DNA of 64,000 nt. Source: Paraglaciecola sp. L1A13. GTDB taxonomy: Bacteria; Pseudomonadota; Gammaproteobacteria; Enterobacterales; Alteromonadaceae. Positions 45,061 to 58,881 of this stretch are shown here, one piece after another. Under the pieces are notes generated by a model that was not told the DNA's origin, did no database searches, and saw nothing but the letters and a program-made list of their open reading frames with translations. The position numbers and the translations under genes were made by a program. The first letter of the stretch is position 1. Each line of letters starts with the position of its first letter. The DNA is taken from the NCBI RefSeq assembly GCF_009796745.1, contig NZ_CP047024.1, positions 124,001 to 188,000 on the forward strand, read 5' to 3'.

Positions 45061-46326
45061 TTAGCTTCTTTGCTTACGCATCGCAGTGAAGAATTCGTCA
45101 TTGGTTTTGGTCATAGACAACTTACCAATAAGGAATTCCATCGCATCGATTTCTGACATTTCATGGACGATTTTACGCAAAATCCACATCTTTTGTAATT
45201 CATCTTGAGTGGTCAGCAACTCTTCGCGACGAGTACCTGAACGGTTGTAATCAATCGCTGGGAAAACACGTTTTTCCGCAATTTTACGGTTAAGGTGCAA
45301 TTCCATGTTACCAGTACCTTTAAACTCTTCGTAGATAACTTCATCCATTTTAGAGCCGGTATCGATAAGCGCTGTGGCGATAATAGTTAAACTGCCACCT
45401 TCTTCGATATTACGTGCAGCACCGAAGAAACGTTTTGGTTTATGCAATGCGTTTGCATCCACACCACCGGTTAGTACTTTACCTGATGATGGAATAACAG
45501 TGTTGTAGGCACGGGCCAAACGGGTAATTGAATCAAGCAAGATAACCACATCTTTCTTATGCTCAACTAAGCGTTTTGCTTTCTCGATAACCATTTCGGC
45601 CACTTGTACGTGACGACTCGCTGGCTCATCGAATGTAGAAGCAATAACTTCACCTTGAACAAGGCGTTGCATCTCGGTGACTTCTTCTGGGCGTTCATCA
45701 ATCAGTAACACCATCAATAAACATTCTGGATGATTAGCGGCAATTGACTGAGCGATGTTTTGCAATAATAAGGTTTTACCGGCTTTTGGTGGTGCGACGA
45801 TAAGACCACGCTGACCACGTCCGATAGGTGCTGCTAAATCAAGTACACGAGCAGTAATGTCTTCGGTACTGCCGTTTCCGCGTTCCATGATTAAACGCTC
45901 ATTGGCATGCAGTGGCGTTAAGTTTTCGAACAATATTTTATTACGCGCATTTTCAGGGCGATCAAAATTGACTTCGCTAATCTTTAACAGGGCGAAGTAG
46001 CGCTCGCTGTCTTTAGGTGGGCGAATTTTACCTGAAATGGTATCGCCAGTGCGTAAGTTAAAACGGCGGATTTGGCTCGGTGAGACGTAAATATCGTCAG
46101 GACCTGCTAAATACGATGCGTCATTAGAACGCAAGAATCCAAAGCCGTCTTGAAGGATTTCTAATACGCCGTCGCCGAAAATATCTTCTCCGCCTTTAGC
46201 GTGGGTTTTCAATATCGAAAATATGATGTCTTGCTTACGCGCGCGGGCCATGTTTTCTAGGCCCATTTTCTCGGCCAGTGCAACTAGCTCACTGATTGGT
46301 TTATTCTTGAGTTCCGTTAGGTTCAT
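45061..46326 (-). CDS. rho: Transcription termination factor Rho
   Basis: A 421-residue hexameric RNA helicase that ends Rho-dependent transcription. It has the Rho N-terminal region ([15 protein letters not shown]), the RNA-binding cold-shock-like fold with DGFGFLRS, the P-loop [17 protein letters not shown], Walker B-type [14 protein letters not shown], the Q-loop/R-loop region [14 protein letters not shown], and the C-terminus RREELLTT. Length matches E. coli (419). The 254-base gap upstream to trxA should contain the rho leader; Rho is known to autoregulate in E. coli through such a leader. Confidence 0.98.
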   Translation of the reverse strand: MNLTELKNKPISELVALAEKMGLENMARARKQDIIFSILKTHAKGGEDIFGDGVLEILQDGFGFLRSNDASYLAGPDDIYVSPSQIRRFNLRTGDTISGKIRPPKDSERYFALLKISEVNFDRPENARNKILFENLTPLHANERLIMERGNGSTEDITARVLDLAAPIGRGQRGLIVAPPKAGKTLLLQNIAQSIAANHPECLLMVLLIDERPEEVTEMQRLVQGEVIASTFDEPASRHVQVAEMVIEKAKRLVEHKKDVVILLDSITRLARAYNTVIPSSGKVLTGGVDANALHKPKRFFGAARNIEEGGSLTIIATALIDTGSKMDEVIYEEFKGTGNMELHLNRKIAEKRVFPAIDYNRSGTRREELLTTQDELQKMWILRKIVHEMSEIDAMEFLIGKLSMTKTNDEFFTAMRKQRS

Positions 46327-46542
46327 ATTGGTGGGTCTTTTTATGCTTGGAAAATTCGCTGTAACAGCAAAAATTGATTGAATGGTTCAAAGTTAATTAC
46401 TTTTAAAATCTTTGATTGGTACGAAAATACAGGTCTGTTCAGGTGAGAACAATGAAAATTTAGCACCAAAATTACAGTACGTCTAGTGAAAATAGTGCTT
46501 TTAATCGTCGTACATTGAACATGGATTGCGCAAAGTATAAAA

Positions 46543-46563
46543 AAGCCCGAAGTAATCGGGCTT
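46543..46563 (-). terminator. Terminator of trxA
   Basis: AAGCCCGA (46543-46550) pairs with TCGGGCTT (46556-46563) around AGTAA. On the minus strand it ends in a T run. It separates trxA from the rho leader, so rho has its own promoter or depends on read-through. Confidence 0.85.
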
Positions 46564-46580
46564 AATTTCAGTACCTATTA

Positions 46581-46907
46581 TTAGATATTTTCGTTAAGAA
46601 ACTCTTCTAATTGGCCCTTAGATAGTGCGCCCACTTTAGTCGCAGCTACGTTACCGCCTTTGAATAAAAGTAAAGTCGGGATACCACGAATACCGTACTT
46701 AGGTGGTGTTTCGTTATTTTCATCGACATTTAGCTTGCCAACTGTTAACTTGCCATCGAATTCGTCAGCAATTTCATGCAAAATTGGCGCAATCATCTTA
46801 CACGGACCGCACCATTCCGCCCAGAAGTCAACCAGTACAGGACCAGTCGCATTGATAACATCTGCCTCGAAACTATCGTCCGATAATTGGATAATTTTGT
46901 CGCTCAT
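46581..46907 (-). CDS. trxA: Thioredoxin 1
   Basis: A 108-residue thioredoxin with the active site WAEWCGPCK (Cys33, Cys36), the cis-proline loop [10 protein letters not shown] and standard length. It reduces cytoplasmic disulfides and feeds electrons to DsbD, which is also encoded in this window. ATG 46907 gives the family start; the in-frame start at 46922 is five codons upstream without benefit. Neighbourhood trxA-rho is conserved in gammaproteobacteria. Confidence 0.98.
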   Translation of the reverse strand: MSDKIIQLSDDSFEADVINATGPVLVDFWAEWCGPCKMIAPILHEIADEFDGKLTVGKLNVDENNETPPKYGIRGIPTLLLFKGGNVAATKVGALSKGQLEEFLNENI

Positions 46908-46960
46908 TCTTTTCTCCGTCATTTATTCTAGCGCCGATTTAATTCAGCGTGATCGTGATT

Positions 46961-46988
46961 GTTATATAGAAACTGTTTTTTAATGCAA
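46961..46988 (-). promoter_or_regulatory. Probable promoter of trxA
   Basis: On the minus strand TTGCAT (46988-46983), 16 bases and TATAAC (46966-46961). This places a start site about 45 bases upstream of the trxA ATG, in the 101-base divergent gap shared with rhlB. Confidence 0.5.
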
Positions 46989-47008
46989 GCACTGATAAGC
47001 TATAAGCT

Positions 47009-48271
47009 ATGCAAACAACTCATTTAACCGAAACACATTTCGCGGACTTGCCAATTAATGAGCAAGTCGTTAAGGCGTTATCCGCCGCAAACTTTAGTCA
47101 CTGCACGCCCATACAAGCGTTAAGCTTGCCCCCTTTATTAGAAGGGCATGACATAGCAGGTCAAGCGCAAACCGGAACCGGTAAAACTATCGCGTTCTTG
47201 GTGGCAACTTTTCATTACTTGCTAAGTAACCCGCAGCCCACTAAAAAACAACCAAGAGCCATTATTATGGCGCCAACCAGAGAGTTGGCAGTTCAGATCT
47301 TTAACGATGCAGAATTGCTAAGTCAACACACTGGTTTGTCTCTCGGATTGATTTATGGGGGCGAAGGTTATCAAAGTCAACGGGAAAAACTGCAAGAAGG
47401 TGTAGATATTATTATCGGCACTACTGGCAGGATCATTGATTATTACAAACAGAACATCTTTTCTTTGGCTGGTATTCAAGTAGCAGTACTTGATGAAGCT
47501 GATCGCATGTTTGATTTAGGCTTTATTAAAGATATCCGTTATCTTTTCAATCGTATGCCTCAACCAACAGAGCGTTTAAGCATGTTGTTCTCGGCGACAT
47601 TGTCGTATCGAGTACAAGAGCTAGCTTACGAGCACATGGATAATCCCACGCACGTGCAAGTCGAGCCTGAGCGCAAAACCGGTACACGTATCAAAGAAGA
47701 GCTTTTTTATCCTTCTGATGAAGATAAAATTGCCTTATTGCTAAGCTTGATGGAAGAAGAGTGGCCTGATAAAGCCATTGTTTTCGCCAACACCAAGCAC
47801 AGCTGCGAGAAAGTATCTGATTGGTTACAATCTGACGGACATCGCGTGGGTTTATTAAGCGGTGATGTTCCGCAGAACAAGCGTTTGAAAATTCTTGAGG
47901 ATTTCACCTCAGGCAAATTAGACGTGCTAGTGGCTACCGACGTTGCTGCCCGTGGATTACACATTCCTATGGTAAGCCACGTATTTAACTTTGACCTACC
48001 TGATGATGCGGAAGATTACGTGCATCGTATCGGCCGTACCGGTCGCGCCGGTCAAAGTGGAAGTTCAATTAGCTTCGCGTGTGAGCGCTATGCACTGAAT
48101 TTACCAGCGATTGAAACCTACATCGAACATGCTATTCCAGTAACCGAATACAAACCGGATGCACTTCTTCGTGATGTTGAGGCACCTAAGCCGCGCCATA
48201 AAAAGCGTATGCAAAATGGTCGCAGCCCACAGAAGCGTCAATCGAGTTCGCGTAACCGTAGGAAGCCATGA
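47009..48271 (+). CDS. rhlB: ATP-dependent RNA helicase RhlB (DEAD-box)
   Basis: A 420-residue DEAD-box helicase that works with the RNA degradosome. All motifs are present: the Q motif [13 protein letters not shown], motif I AQTGTGKT, Ia [31 protein letters not shown], and in the second RecA domain [15 protein letters not shown] and [13 protein letters not shown]. The C-terminal 35 residues are basic ([13 protein letters not shown]). Location beside trxA-rho and upstream of gppA matches the E. coli cluster. It overlaps gppA by ATGA. Confidence 0.97.
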   Translation: MQTTHLTETHFADLPINEQVVKALSAANFSHCTPIQALSLPPLLEGHDIAGQAQTGTGKTIAFLVATFHYLLSNPQPTKKQPRAIIMAPTRELAVQIFNDAELLSQHTGLSLGLIYGGEGYQSQREKLQEGVDIIIGTTGRIIDYYKQNIFSLAGIQVAVLDEADRMFDLGFIKDIRYLFNRMPQPTERLSMLFSATLSYRVQELAYEHMDNPTHVQVEPERKTGTRIKEELFYPSDEDKIALLLSLMEEEWPDKAIVFANTKHSCEKVSDWLQSDGHRVGLLSGDVPQNKRLKILEDFTSGKLDVLVATDVAARGLHIPMVSHVFNFDLPDDAEDYVHRIGRTGRAGQSGSSISFACERYALNLPAIETYIEHAIPVTEYKPDALLRDVEAPKPRHKKRMQNGRSPQKRQSSSRNRRKP

Positions 48272-49779
48272 TTACATCTACTCGCTTGCCCCAGAGCCAT
48301 CCTGAGGAGTTATATGCAGCCGTTGATTTAGGCTCAAACAGCTTCCATTTGGTCATCGTTCGGGTCGTAGCGGGTAATGTACAAATCATTGGTAAAGTTA
48401 AGCAAAAAGTCCGCCTAGCCTCAGGGCTAGGCGATGACATGATACTTGACGATGAAAGCTTAGAGCGCGGCTGGAGCTGTCTCGAAACCTTCTCCGAGCG
48501 TCTGCAAGATATTCCCAGTGATAATATTCGTGTGGTGGCAACAGCCACTTTGCGCCTAGCAAAAAATGCTCAAGTCTTCACGACCAAAGCTGAAAAAATC
48601 CTCAAGCACAAACTAACGGTAATTAGTGGTGAAGAAGAAGCTCGTCAAATTTATTTGGGCGTGGCTTATACCTCTGCTAATCAAGGTAATTCTCTTGTTA
48701 TTGATATAGGCGGGGCGAGTACTGAAATCATAATCGGTAATGATATGGATCCCATTAACCTAGTTAGTTTGAACATGGGTTGTGTAACGTTTAAAGAACG
48801 TTATTTTGTGGATGACATACTCAGTGAAACCAATTTTGATAATGCGATTCAGGCTGCTAAAATACTAGTAGATGGGGTAGCCGACAAATTCATTAACTTT
48901 GACTGGCAGCAATGTTTGGGTGCTTCTGGCACACCTCAGGCGATTACCGAAATATTAGTCGCGCTAGGTATAAGTGACGCTATTAGGCTCGATTATTTAT
49001 ATAATTTACGCCAACAATGCATCGACTGTGCAACCTTAGATAATCTTATTATTGAGGGACTCGAAGAGTCCCGGCGGATTATTTTCCCTAGCGGCTTAGC
49101 TATTCTTATCGCCTTGTTCGAATCTCTTAATATTAAAGATATGCAAATATCTGGCGGTGCACTGCGCGAAGGTCTGATTTACGGCATGCTTGAAAACATG
49201 CAGCAAAACGATCGACGTATGCAAACTATTCATCAGCATATGCTGCATTTTCACATTGATAGTGAGCAAGCAGAAAGAGTCAAAGACGTGGCGTTGCTAT
49301 TGTTCCATCAACTCAGTGAGCAGGTAGATGTGAGTGGCGTTGATGGCGAAGCGATGTTGACGGCAGCCGCCATGCTACATGAAACAGGCTTGCATATAGA
49401 GTACAAGTTACACCATAAACACGGTGCGTATATTTTAGGTTATGTGCCAATGGTGGGGTTTACCAATTTACAACGTGACGGGATAAAAACCTTAGTGTTG
49501 AATCACCGTCAGCAGATATGTCCTAACCTATTTAAGCAAAATCACAGTGAAGTGCGTGACGTAATGCGCAGTCTTGTGCGCGTTTTACGCTTAGCGTGTA
49601 TTTTATCGATACGTCGCAAAGATAACTTGTTACCCGTCTTTAGGTTAGATGTTGACGGCGATGATTGGCATCTTGCCTTCCCCGAAAAATGGCTTAAAGC
49701 TCATCCTTTGATTGATGCTGAGTTAGCCAACGAAAAGTTTCAACAGCATAAAATGGGCTGGCATTTAACCTGCGAGTAA
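48268..49779 (+). CDS. gppA: Guanosine-5'-triphosphate,3'-diphosphate pyrophosphatase / exopolyphosphatase family
   Basis: A 503-residue Ppx/GppA protein. The ASKHA phosphate loops are [17 protein letters not shown] and [14 protein letters not shown]; a C-terminal HD-like helical domain follows ([20 protein letters not shown]). GppA converts pppGpp to ppGpp and can degrade polyphosphate; which activity dominates cannot be told from sequence, but synteny with rhlB favours GppA. The start overlaps the rhlB stop. No terminator is seen after it. Confidence 0.93.
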   Translation: MITSTRLPQSHPEELYAAVDLGSNSFHLVIVRVVAGNVQIIGKVKQKVRLASGLGDDMILDDESLERGWSCLETFSERLQDIPSDNIRVVATATLRLAKNAQVFTTKAEKILKHKLTVISGEEEARQIYLGVAYTSANQGNSLVIDIGGASTEIIIGNDMDPINLVSLNMGCVTFKERYFVDDILSETNFDNAIQAAKILVDGVADKFINFDWQQCLGASGTPQAITEILVALGISDAIRLDYLYNLRQQCIDCATLDNLIIEGLEESRRIIFPSGLAILIALFESLNIKDMQISGGALREGLIYGMLENMQQNDRRMQTIHQHMLHFHIDSEQAERVKDVALLLFHQLSEQVDVSGVDGEAMLTAAAMLHETGLHIEYKLHHKHGAYILGYVPMVGFTNLQRDGIKTLVLNHRQQICPNLFKQNHSEVRDVMRSLVRVLRLACILSIRRKDNLLPVFRLDVDGDDWHLAFPEKWLKAHPLIDAELANEKFQQHKMGWHLTCE

Positions 49780-49895
49780 TGAGAGTAGGGTTAAGACCTT
49801 AAGAAGGTGAACGCCGGCAAATTTGCCAGCGCACCGTACAGCCTGTCATTAATCTTTCAGCTAACCTTTTAGCTAATCTTCATATTAAATCTAGG

Positions 49896-52929
<3,034 letters not shown>

Positions 52930-53607
52930 GGTTCGTTCTGCTTTACGCCGACAATTTTGTCGCTGGATAATTTTTTCGGCTTGAGATAGGGGGCATCTGT
53001 TTCTAAAATTAAACGCTCGATGGGTAAATACGCCATGGCATCTCTAAGGTCGGTACCACGCTTCTCATCGGTTACCCACCCTGTAATCCCAATATAAAAA
53101 CCTAATGCCAAATAAGCCTGCATCTGTTCCTTATTGCCTGTAAAACAATGTACTACGGCGCCATTCAACTGCTTGCTGTATTTTTCAAGCAACCTGTATT
53201 GCGCATTAAATGCGTCGCGCTCATGAAGAAATACCGGCAAGCCCAACTCACAGGCGAGAATAAGTTGTTGTTCGAAAACCGCTAATTGTATGTCTCTAGG
53301 AGAAAAGTCACGATTGAAATCTAGACCGCACTCGCCAATAGCAACAACTTGTGGTTGCTTGGCTAATGTTCTAATTTTTTGAATAAAGTCATTGGGAGCA
53401 AGCTCAGCATAATGAGGATGAATGCCCGCAGTACTGAAAACTTGCTCTGGGTACAGGTGCGCCAAGTCAGCAGCCTGCTGACTGATAGTGATGTTAGTAC
53501 CCGTTAGCATTATTTGCGTGACACCAACATCAACAGCACGCTGAAGCATAGGGGCTAATGTACTTGCGTCACTAGGAACATTTACGCCAACATCAAACCA
53601 TTGCACG

Positions 53608-54159
53608 CTATTTAGACCGCTTCACTCGAATACGTTTATTGCTCGATTCCTTGCTTAAAAAATATGAACCTAGCATGCCTTCTTCAACGTAAACCTGATC
53701 ACCAGTTCTGATTCTTAAGGTAGAGTTACCCGTTTGCCGCCATACTTGACCATTTTCTAAGCTAACAATAAGTTTACCGTAAGGATCTTTTTTAGTATCA
53801 ATAACATCTGCAGTGATTTTTTCGATTTTCTGTTCTGGTTCAATTATTTTTGCAAGGCCGAAGTTTTTGACCTGATTGTCTCGACTAGCGTAGCTTTGTG
53901 ATGCAACAGGTTTTGCGGTTTCTTTTTTTACAACAGGTAAGGGGGCTGAAACAGCTGTATCCGTTTTGTTGATAACATCCGCTTGGACATGACTTTTAAT
54001 ATCTTTCGGATTTATTGATGATAGTTTGTCATAACAAGCCAAACGCTGCGTATTGCTACTTTCAGCACGGCAAACGTTTAATTCGCTAATGATATCTTGC
54101 GCGTTGACGCTGGATACCGCACTAAAAAGTAATCCTAGTGTGATAACAAAAATTTTCAT
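53608..54159 (-). CDS. Exported protein of unknown function between tatC and tatD
   Basis: A 183-residue protein with a signal peptide ([20 protein letters not shown], cut before QDI). The mature N-terminus has the motif [17 protein letters not shown], the C-x-n-R-L-x-C-Y-D pattern seen in several small exported proteins (including VasI-type). A Pro/Ala/Lys-rich middle follows, and a C-terminal beta-rich part ([20 protein letters not shown]). Its ATG overlaps the tatC stop as ATGA, and it ends one base before tatD, so it is a fixed member of this operon. Function unknown. Confidence 0.8.
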   Translation of the reverse strand: MKIFVITLGLLFSAVSSVNAQDIISELNVCRAESSNTQRLACYDKLSSINPKDIKSHVQADVINKTDTAVSAPLPVVKKETAKPVASQSYASRDNQVKNFGLAKIIEPEQKIEKITADVIDTKKDPYGKLIVSLENGQVWRQTGNSTLRIRTGDQVYVEEGMLGSYFLSKESSNKRIRVKRSK

Positions 54160-54920
54160 AATGGCTCCTGTTCGTTTTCTTTTTGTTCTTCTTCTTCAGG
54201 CTCTACTTTGCGTTTTGCATAAAAACCCCCAACCAAAATACCGATTTCAAACAGTATCCACATTGGAATGGCCAGCAAGGTTTGCGAAATAATATCGGGA
54301 GGGGTTAACAACATACCCAAAGTAAACACACCTACGATCACGTAAGGGCGCTTCGCCCGCAGAGCGTCAGGGGTACTCACTCCCGTCCAACACATGAGTA
54401 CAATAGCCACCGGTATTTCGAACGATAAACCAAAGGCAAAAAAGATTTTTAGCACAAAATCGAGATAACTACTGATATCAGTATTAATTGTTACACCCTC
54501 GGGGGCAACGCCAGTAAAAAACGCAAAAGCCAAAGGAAATACCACGTAATAAGCAAAGGCCATACCGGAGTAAAAAAGCAGGGTACTGGAAAATAATAAC
54601 GGCGCGACTAAACGTTTTTCATTGCGATACAGGCCTGGCGCAATAAATGCCCAAATCTGATATAGCACCACAGGTATGGCGATAAAAAATGATAGTACGA
54701 GTGTTAATTTAAAAGGGGCAAAAAATGGTGATGCTACATCTGTGGCAATCATTTCTGCGTGCTCTGGCAGAGTCTCTAATAGCGGGGTGGCGAGCCAGTG
54801 ATACAAGTCTTGGGCAAAATACACCAGACATAAAAATACCACAAACACACTCAATACCGCTTTTAAAACTCTGCCCCGTAATTCAACTAAGTGGGCAATT
54901 AAGCTATTTGGATCTGACAT
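54156..54920 (-). CDS. tatC: Sec-independent protein translocase TatC
   Basis: A 254-residue inner-membrane protein with six helices, the twin-arginine signal receptor of the Tat pathway. The N-terminal [17 protein letters not shown] includes the conserved Glu used in signal binding, and [12 protein letters not shown] is the first cytoplasmic loop motif. The tail is acidic ([10 protein letters not shown]). It follows tatB by six bases. Confidence 0.97.
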   Translation of the reverse strand: MSDPNSLIAHLVELRGRVLKAVLSVFVVFLCLVYFAQDLYHWLATPLLETLPEHAEMIATDVASPFFAPFKLTLVLSFFIAIPVVLYQIWAFIAPGLYRNEKRLVAPLLFSSTLLFYSGMAFAYYVVFPLAFAFFTGVAPEGVTINTDISSYLDFVLKIFFAFGLSFEIPVAIVLMCWTGVSTPDALRAKRPYVIVGVFTLGMLLTPPDIISQTLLAIPMWILFEIGILVGGFYAKRKVEPEEEEQKENEQEPL

Positions 54921-54926
54921 CCGTGA

Positions 54927-55226
54927 CTACTTTTTTTCGTAAGGTTTTTGAACAGACTTCGCTGCATCACGCAGTTCATCAACGGATTTTTGCAGCTCTG
55001 GCGATAGGTTTTCAAGACCTTGCTGCTCAGCTTTCTTCAGGTTTTCATGCAACTCATGGATTTTAAATTGTTGCTCAACCTCCTGACGAAAACCAGTGGC
55101 CATACTTTTGACACTGCGCACAGTGCGCAGGGTTGAACGAATTGCACCAGGCAAACGTTCAGGTCCAAGCACCAACAAGGCAACAACACCAATGACTAAT
55201 AATTCTAAAAAGCCGATATCAAACAT
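54927..55226 (-). CDS. tatB: Sec-independent protein translocase TatB
   Basis: A 99-residue protein with one N-terminal membrane helix ([20 protein letters not shown]), the [10 protein letters not shown] hinge with the conserved Glu, and an amphipathic helix followed by a charged tail. It forms the TatBC receptor. Somewhat shorter than the E. coli protein (171). Confidence 0.95.
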   Translation of the reverse strand: MFDIGFLELLVIGVVALLVLGPERLPGAIRSTLRTVRSVKSMATGFRQEVEQQFKIHELHENLKKAEQQGLENLSPELQKSVDELRDAAKSVQKPYEKK

Positions 55227-55240
55227 GGATAATGCTCGCG

Positions 55241-55501
55241 TTACTCACTTTTAGCCTTTGTATCTGATTCACTTTTGACATTATTTTGAACCGTTTTTTC
55301 TTTGTCAGTAGTGGTATCTTCGACTTTTCCATCTGCTTTAAAATCAGCGTCTTTTTCTTTGTCTTCATCTGAAATTGCTTTCTTAAATCCTTTGACTGCA
55401 GACCCCAAGTCTCCGCCCATATTACGAAGTTTTTTAGTGCCAAAAAGTAAAACTACAATCACTAAAATGATGATCAACTGCATTGGGCTAATACCGAACA
55501 T
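55241..55501 (-). CDS. tatA: Sec-independent protein translocase TatA
   Basis: An 86-residue protein: a membrane helix ([17 protein letters not shown]), the [14 protein letters not shown] hinge, an amphipathic helix ([10 protein letters not shown]) and a highly charged Lys/Asp tail. TatA oligomers form the transport pore. First gene of tatA-tatB-tatC-orf-tatD. Confidence 0.95.
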   Translation of the reverse strand: MFGISPMQLIIILVIVVLLFGTKKLRNMGGDLGSAVKGFKKAISDEDKEKDADFKADGKVEDTTTDKEKTVQNNVKSESDTKAKSE

Positions 55502-55619
55502 AACATACTCCTCTTAAATATTTGGCCCCATTATACGTAGCAAATTAAAAAGGTCACTGGATTTGATTAAGCAAACATTTCAATGCACAGTGAGAGTTAA
55601 AAAAACAGGGAGTGCGGTA

Positions 55620-56543
55620 TTGAAAATAAAACACGTTGTTTTGCTGTTTATGTTTAGCGCATTTTACTGCAACGGGGAAGAAAACGAGCCACAGCCAGAT
55701 TATCCTTGGCTCGATGATATGCATGAAAATATTGCTCAGTCAGTACAAGATTCAGCGATATGGTTTGATGATTTCTTTTTTCTCGACGGGGTAATGCATC
55801 AAGAAACTGCTCAGGCTGAAGCCCGCATTCGGCTTGGCTGGGAGCCGCGTACTCGTTCACTCAATCAATTTCAAAATCGCTTCAGAGTAAGGGTGCGTTT
55901 ACCGAATCTTAAAAACCGTTTAGATGTGGTGTTGTCAGACTATGATGATGAAACTGAGCTAGGTAATGAACGTTTAGGTCAAGACGATAATTTTGGTGAT
56001 AAAGACAGATTAAATCTCGCACTACGCTGGCGGTCTCGGCCAAATAGTGGGTTTTCCCATCGAATTGGAGTGGGCCGCGGATTCCAAACTTTCGTAAAAA
56101 GTCGCTATCGTAATCATTATTCTTTGACGACTGATACCTTAATGCGTGTCGAAGGCTCAATTTATTATTACAGTGATGATGGTTTTGGCAGTCACTTTTC
56201 AACTAAATTTGATTACAGTGCAACCGCAGCAACCTTATACCGCTTCGACAATAATTTTTACTACCGCGACAAAACTGAAGACTGGCTGTGGCGGCATAGC
56301 TGGCAAAGCCTACATCAGTTTGACGAGAAAACAGCCATTATCAGTGGTTATTATATTGAGGGTTTGAGTCGGCCAAACTACCAACTAAACGAACATTATG
56401 TCAGTGTGCGTTGGCGTCAGAATGCCCTAAGAAAGTGGCTATTTTATGAAGTAGAACCTTTTATTTTAATGCGGCGAGATGAGCACTTTGCTCCATCTTA
56501 TGGTTTAGCTTTAAGAGTTGAAGGCTTTTTCGGCCATACCTAA
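55620..56543 (+). CDS. Probable outer-membrane beta-barrel protein, TTG start
   Basis: A 307-residue protein with a signal peptide (LKIKHVVLLFMFSAFYCNGE; the first residue is Met from TTG) and alternating hydrophobic/charged strands rich in Tyr, Phe, Arg and Trp up to a C-terminal aromatic-rich segment (LALRVEGFFGHT), like an outer-membrane barrel. TTG 55620 is preferred because AGGGAG lies eight bases upstream and it puts the signal peptide at the N-terminus; ATG 55563 would bury it. It runs opposite to its neighbours, between tatA and ubiB, in a place that is empty in E. coli. Family not recognised. Confidence 0.7.
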   Translation: MKIKHVVLLFMFSAFYCNGEENEPQPDYPWLDDMHENIAQSVQDSAIWFDDFFFLDGVMHQETAQAEARIRLGWEPRTRSLNQFQNRFRVRVRLPNLKNRLDVVLSDYDDETELGNERLGQDDNFGDKDRLNLALRWRSRPNSGFSHRIGVGRGFQTFVKSRYRNHYSLTTDTLMRVEGSIYYYSDDGFGSHFSTKFDYSATAATLYRFDNNFYYRDKTEDWLWRHSWQSLHQFDEKTAIISGYYIEGLSRPNYQLNEHYVSVRWRQNALRKWLFYEVEPFILMRRDEHFAPSYGLALRVEGFFGHT

Positions 56544-56601
56544 ACGCAGCGTGCATTAAATAGGCAGCAGGTCACTATGGCACGCACGTTTCGTTTTAAG
56601 A

Positions 56602-58236
56602 TTATTCTGCGACTCGGCAGCGCCATGCGATCAACCAACTTACTATGCCTATTGTTGCCACACCTGCGGGTAACCACCAATGTTGACTATAGATAGGCAT
56701 GACACTGGACACGATCAATAAGGTGGCACCGATAATGGTAAAAACTAAGCGACGTTGTTGTTGTTTAACCTGCCATTGTTGCTTTTCAAATTGCAACTTT
56801 TGCTGTTCAGGGTAGCGCTTCATTTGGCGCAGCGAGTCGTACACCAAATCAGGAATTTCAGGTAGTTTTTCAGACCAAAATGGTAAATTTGCTGACACTT
56901 TATTATACATGGCTTTCACGCCGATTTGCTCACGCATCCAATTTTCAAGAAAAGGTTTTGCGGTCTTCCACAAGTCCAATTGTGGATAAAGTTGGCGGCC
57001 TAAGCCTTCGATATATAACAATGTTTTCTGTAATAACACCAATTGTGGCTGAATAATCATGTTAAAACGCCGAGCAGTATTAAACAGTTGTAATAGCACA
57101 TTACTGAACTCAATTTCCGCTAACGGCTTTTGAAAAATAGGCTCACATACACGGCGAATAGACGCTTCAAACTCGTCAATACTGGTGTTGCTAGGTACCC
57201 AGCCTGAATCCACGTGTAATTCAGCAACTTTACGATAATTACGGTTGAAGAAGGCAATAAAATTCTCAGCAAGATAGCGCTTATCTTCACTGTTTAAGGT
57301 GCCTACAATGCCGTAATCAATGGTGATATATTGTGGATCTTCGGGGTTGTCCAATGCGACAAAAATATTTCCAGGATGCATGTCCGCATGGAAAAAGCTG
57401 TCCCTGAATACTTGGGTGAAAAATACTTCAACACCACGCTCCGCGAGTTTTTTCATATTTGTGCCACGTGCCTCCAAGGTGGCTATATCTGATATGGGCG
57501 TGCCGTAAATTCGTTCCATGACCATCACATTTGCATGACAATAATCACTGTATATATGTGGAACATATAGGGCGGTAGAATTTTCAAAATTACGTTTAAA
57601 TTGAATACCGTTGGCTGCTTCATTGAGTAAATCGAGTTCGCCAACGATGGTCTTTTCGTACTCAGCTACCACTTCAACTGGGCGAAGACGCTTGCCATCA
57701 GGTAATAACTTTTGCAAAGCGTTAGCGAAAGTGCGCATTAATTGGATGTCAGCATGAATAGCCGAGCCAATATTTGGACGAATAACCTTCACAACAACTT
57801 CTTCGCTGTGACCAATTAGTTTAGCTGCGTGCACCTGGGCAATGGACGCTGATGCCAAGGGGGTGCTATCGAATTCACTGAACAACTCACTTAAATCTTT
57901 CAGACCAAGGGCGTGACGGATGGTTTGCTTGGCTACCTCGCTATCAAATGGGGCAACTTGGTCTTGCAATATAGCTAGTTCGTTGGCTACATCAAGGCTT
58001 AATAAGTCTTTACGAGTAGACAGCATCTGGCCGAATTTGATAAATACCGGACCTAATGACTGCAGAGCAAGCCTAATTCGTGTGCCCTGGGATTTATCTT
58101 TATGTTTATTTCGCAGCCAAAAAAAACCGAAGCGGCCGAGCTTGGCATACCAAGGTAGCCATTTTTCTGGAATGAGCTCATCTAAGCCGTATTGTAAAAA
58201 AACTTTGTTGATTTGGTATAAACGAAGGATCCGCAC
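56602..58236 (-). CDS. ubiB: UbiB, atypical kinase needed for ubiquinone synthesis
   Basis: A 544-residue ABC1/ADCK-like atypical kinase. The KxGQ region is [15 protein letters not shown], followed by [10 protein letters not shown] (the Ala-rich loop), VVKVIRPN (the lysine), MVMERIYG, and [10 protein letters not shown] with ITIDYGIVG as catalytic and metal loops. Two C-terminal hydrophobic helices ([18 protein letters not shown] and the next) anchor it to the inner membrane. It is the third gene of ubiE-ubiJ-ubiB. Confidence 0.96.
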   Translation of the reverse strand: MRILRLYQINKVFLQYGLDELIPEKWLPWYAKLGRFGFFWLRNKHKDKSQGTRIRLALQSLGPVFIKFGQMLSTRKDLLSLDVANELAILQDQVAPFDSEVAKQTIRHALGLKDLSELFSEFDSTPLASASIAQVHAAKLIGHSEEVVVKVIRPNIGSAIHADIQLMRTFANALQKLLPDGKRLRPVEVVAEYEKTIVGELDLLNEAANGIQFKRNFENSTALYVPHIYSDYCHANVMVMERIYGTPISDIATLEARGTNMKKLAERGVEVFFTQVFRDSFFHADMHPGNIFVALDNPEDPQYITIDYGIVGTLNSEDKRYLAENFIAFFNRNYRKVAELHVDSGWVPSNTSIDEFEASIRRVCEPIFQKPLAEIEFSNVLLQLFNTARRFNMIIQPQLVLLQKTLLYIEGLGRQLYPQLDLWKTAKPFLENWMREQIGVKAMYNKVSANLPFWSEKLPEIPDLVYDSLRQMKRYPEQQKLQFEKQQWQVKQQQRRLVFTIIGATLLIVSSVMPIYSQHWWLPAGVATIGIVSWLIAWRCRVAE

Positions 58237-58239
58237 GGG

Positions 58240-58881
58240 TTACTTGTCGTCCTGTTGTGAGGCTATTAAATTATCGATACGGGCTTCAAGCCTGTCGTAG
58301 CCACTGCGTAAAGTGTTCACATGCTCACAGAAGTTTTCCACCTCTGCTGGTGTAACGGCAACTGCGTCGGGCTGCGTTAGCCGTGTACTAAACTGATCAG
58401 CTAACTTTTCAATTTCTTGTTGGGCGGTGGTATAAAATGATTTAACGCTGCTAAATGTTTGATGAGCGACTACATCGCCAGTATATTTAGATAGCTGTTC
58501 TTCCCAATCAATATCGAGTTCTTTCATTAGGTTGCTAAAGCCTTGTGCGACATTTATGTCACCGGCTAAATCTAACTTCCCCTGTTGAATAAGTTGACTG
58601 ATTTTACTGCTATCTTTCAGCTCGCCCAGAGTACTAATGTCTAACGTGATATGGCAATCAGCTGTCGATTCGTATGGCGTCTCCTGGTCGCTAGGCGTAA
58701 GCGTGCTAACGTCAATTTGCTGGGAAAAACTAAACAGCAGTGACCAGGGTAATTCTTTTACTGTGACCTGCAGCTGCTTATTAGATAACTTTTTCAGTCG
58801 TCCTTGGCAATCAGGGTCGAGCTGTATAAGCTGGTTAAGGGTGAATTCAATGCCTGCGCTTAGCAGTTGCCCGACTAACAT
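58240..58881 (-). CDS. ubiJ: UbiJ, SCP2-domain accessory factor for ubiquinone synthesis
   Basis: A 213-residue protein with an SCP2-like lipid-binding fold in its first 110 residues (beta strands ending with ITLDISTLGELKD, then a conserved GKLDLAGDINVAQGFSNLMK segment) and a helical C-terminus. UbiJ helps assemble the soluble ubiquinone-synthesis complex. It is placed between ubiE and ubiB with gaps of no more than a few bases. Cysteine-poor except one at position 24. Confidence 0.9.
   Translation of the reverse strand: MLVGQLLSAGIEFTLNQLIQLDPDCQGRLKKLSNKQLQVTVKELPWSLLFSFSQQIDVSTLTPSDQETPYESTADCHITLDISTLGELKDSSKISQLIQQGKLDLAGDINVAQGFSNLMKELDIDWEEQLSKYTGDVVAHQTFSSVKSFYTTAQQEIEKLADQFSTRLTQPDAVAVTPAEVENFCEHVNTLRSGYDRLEARIDNLIASQQDDK

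Noticed and set aside
49813..49834. CGCCGGCAAATTTGCCAGCG as gppA terminator
   Set aside because: The stem is imperfect and no T run follows.
56544..56601. CGTGC/GCACG repeat as a terminator between the barrel gene and ubiB
   Set aside because: Stem is five bases with a long loop and no T run.
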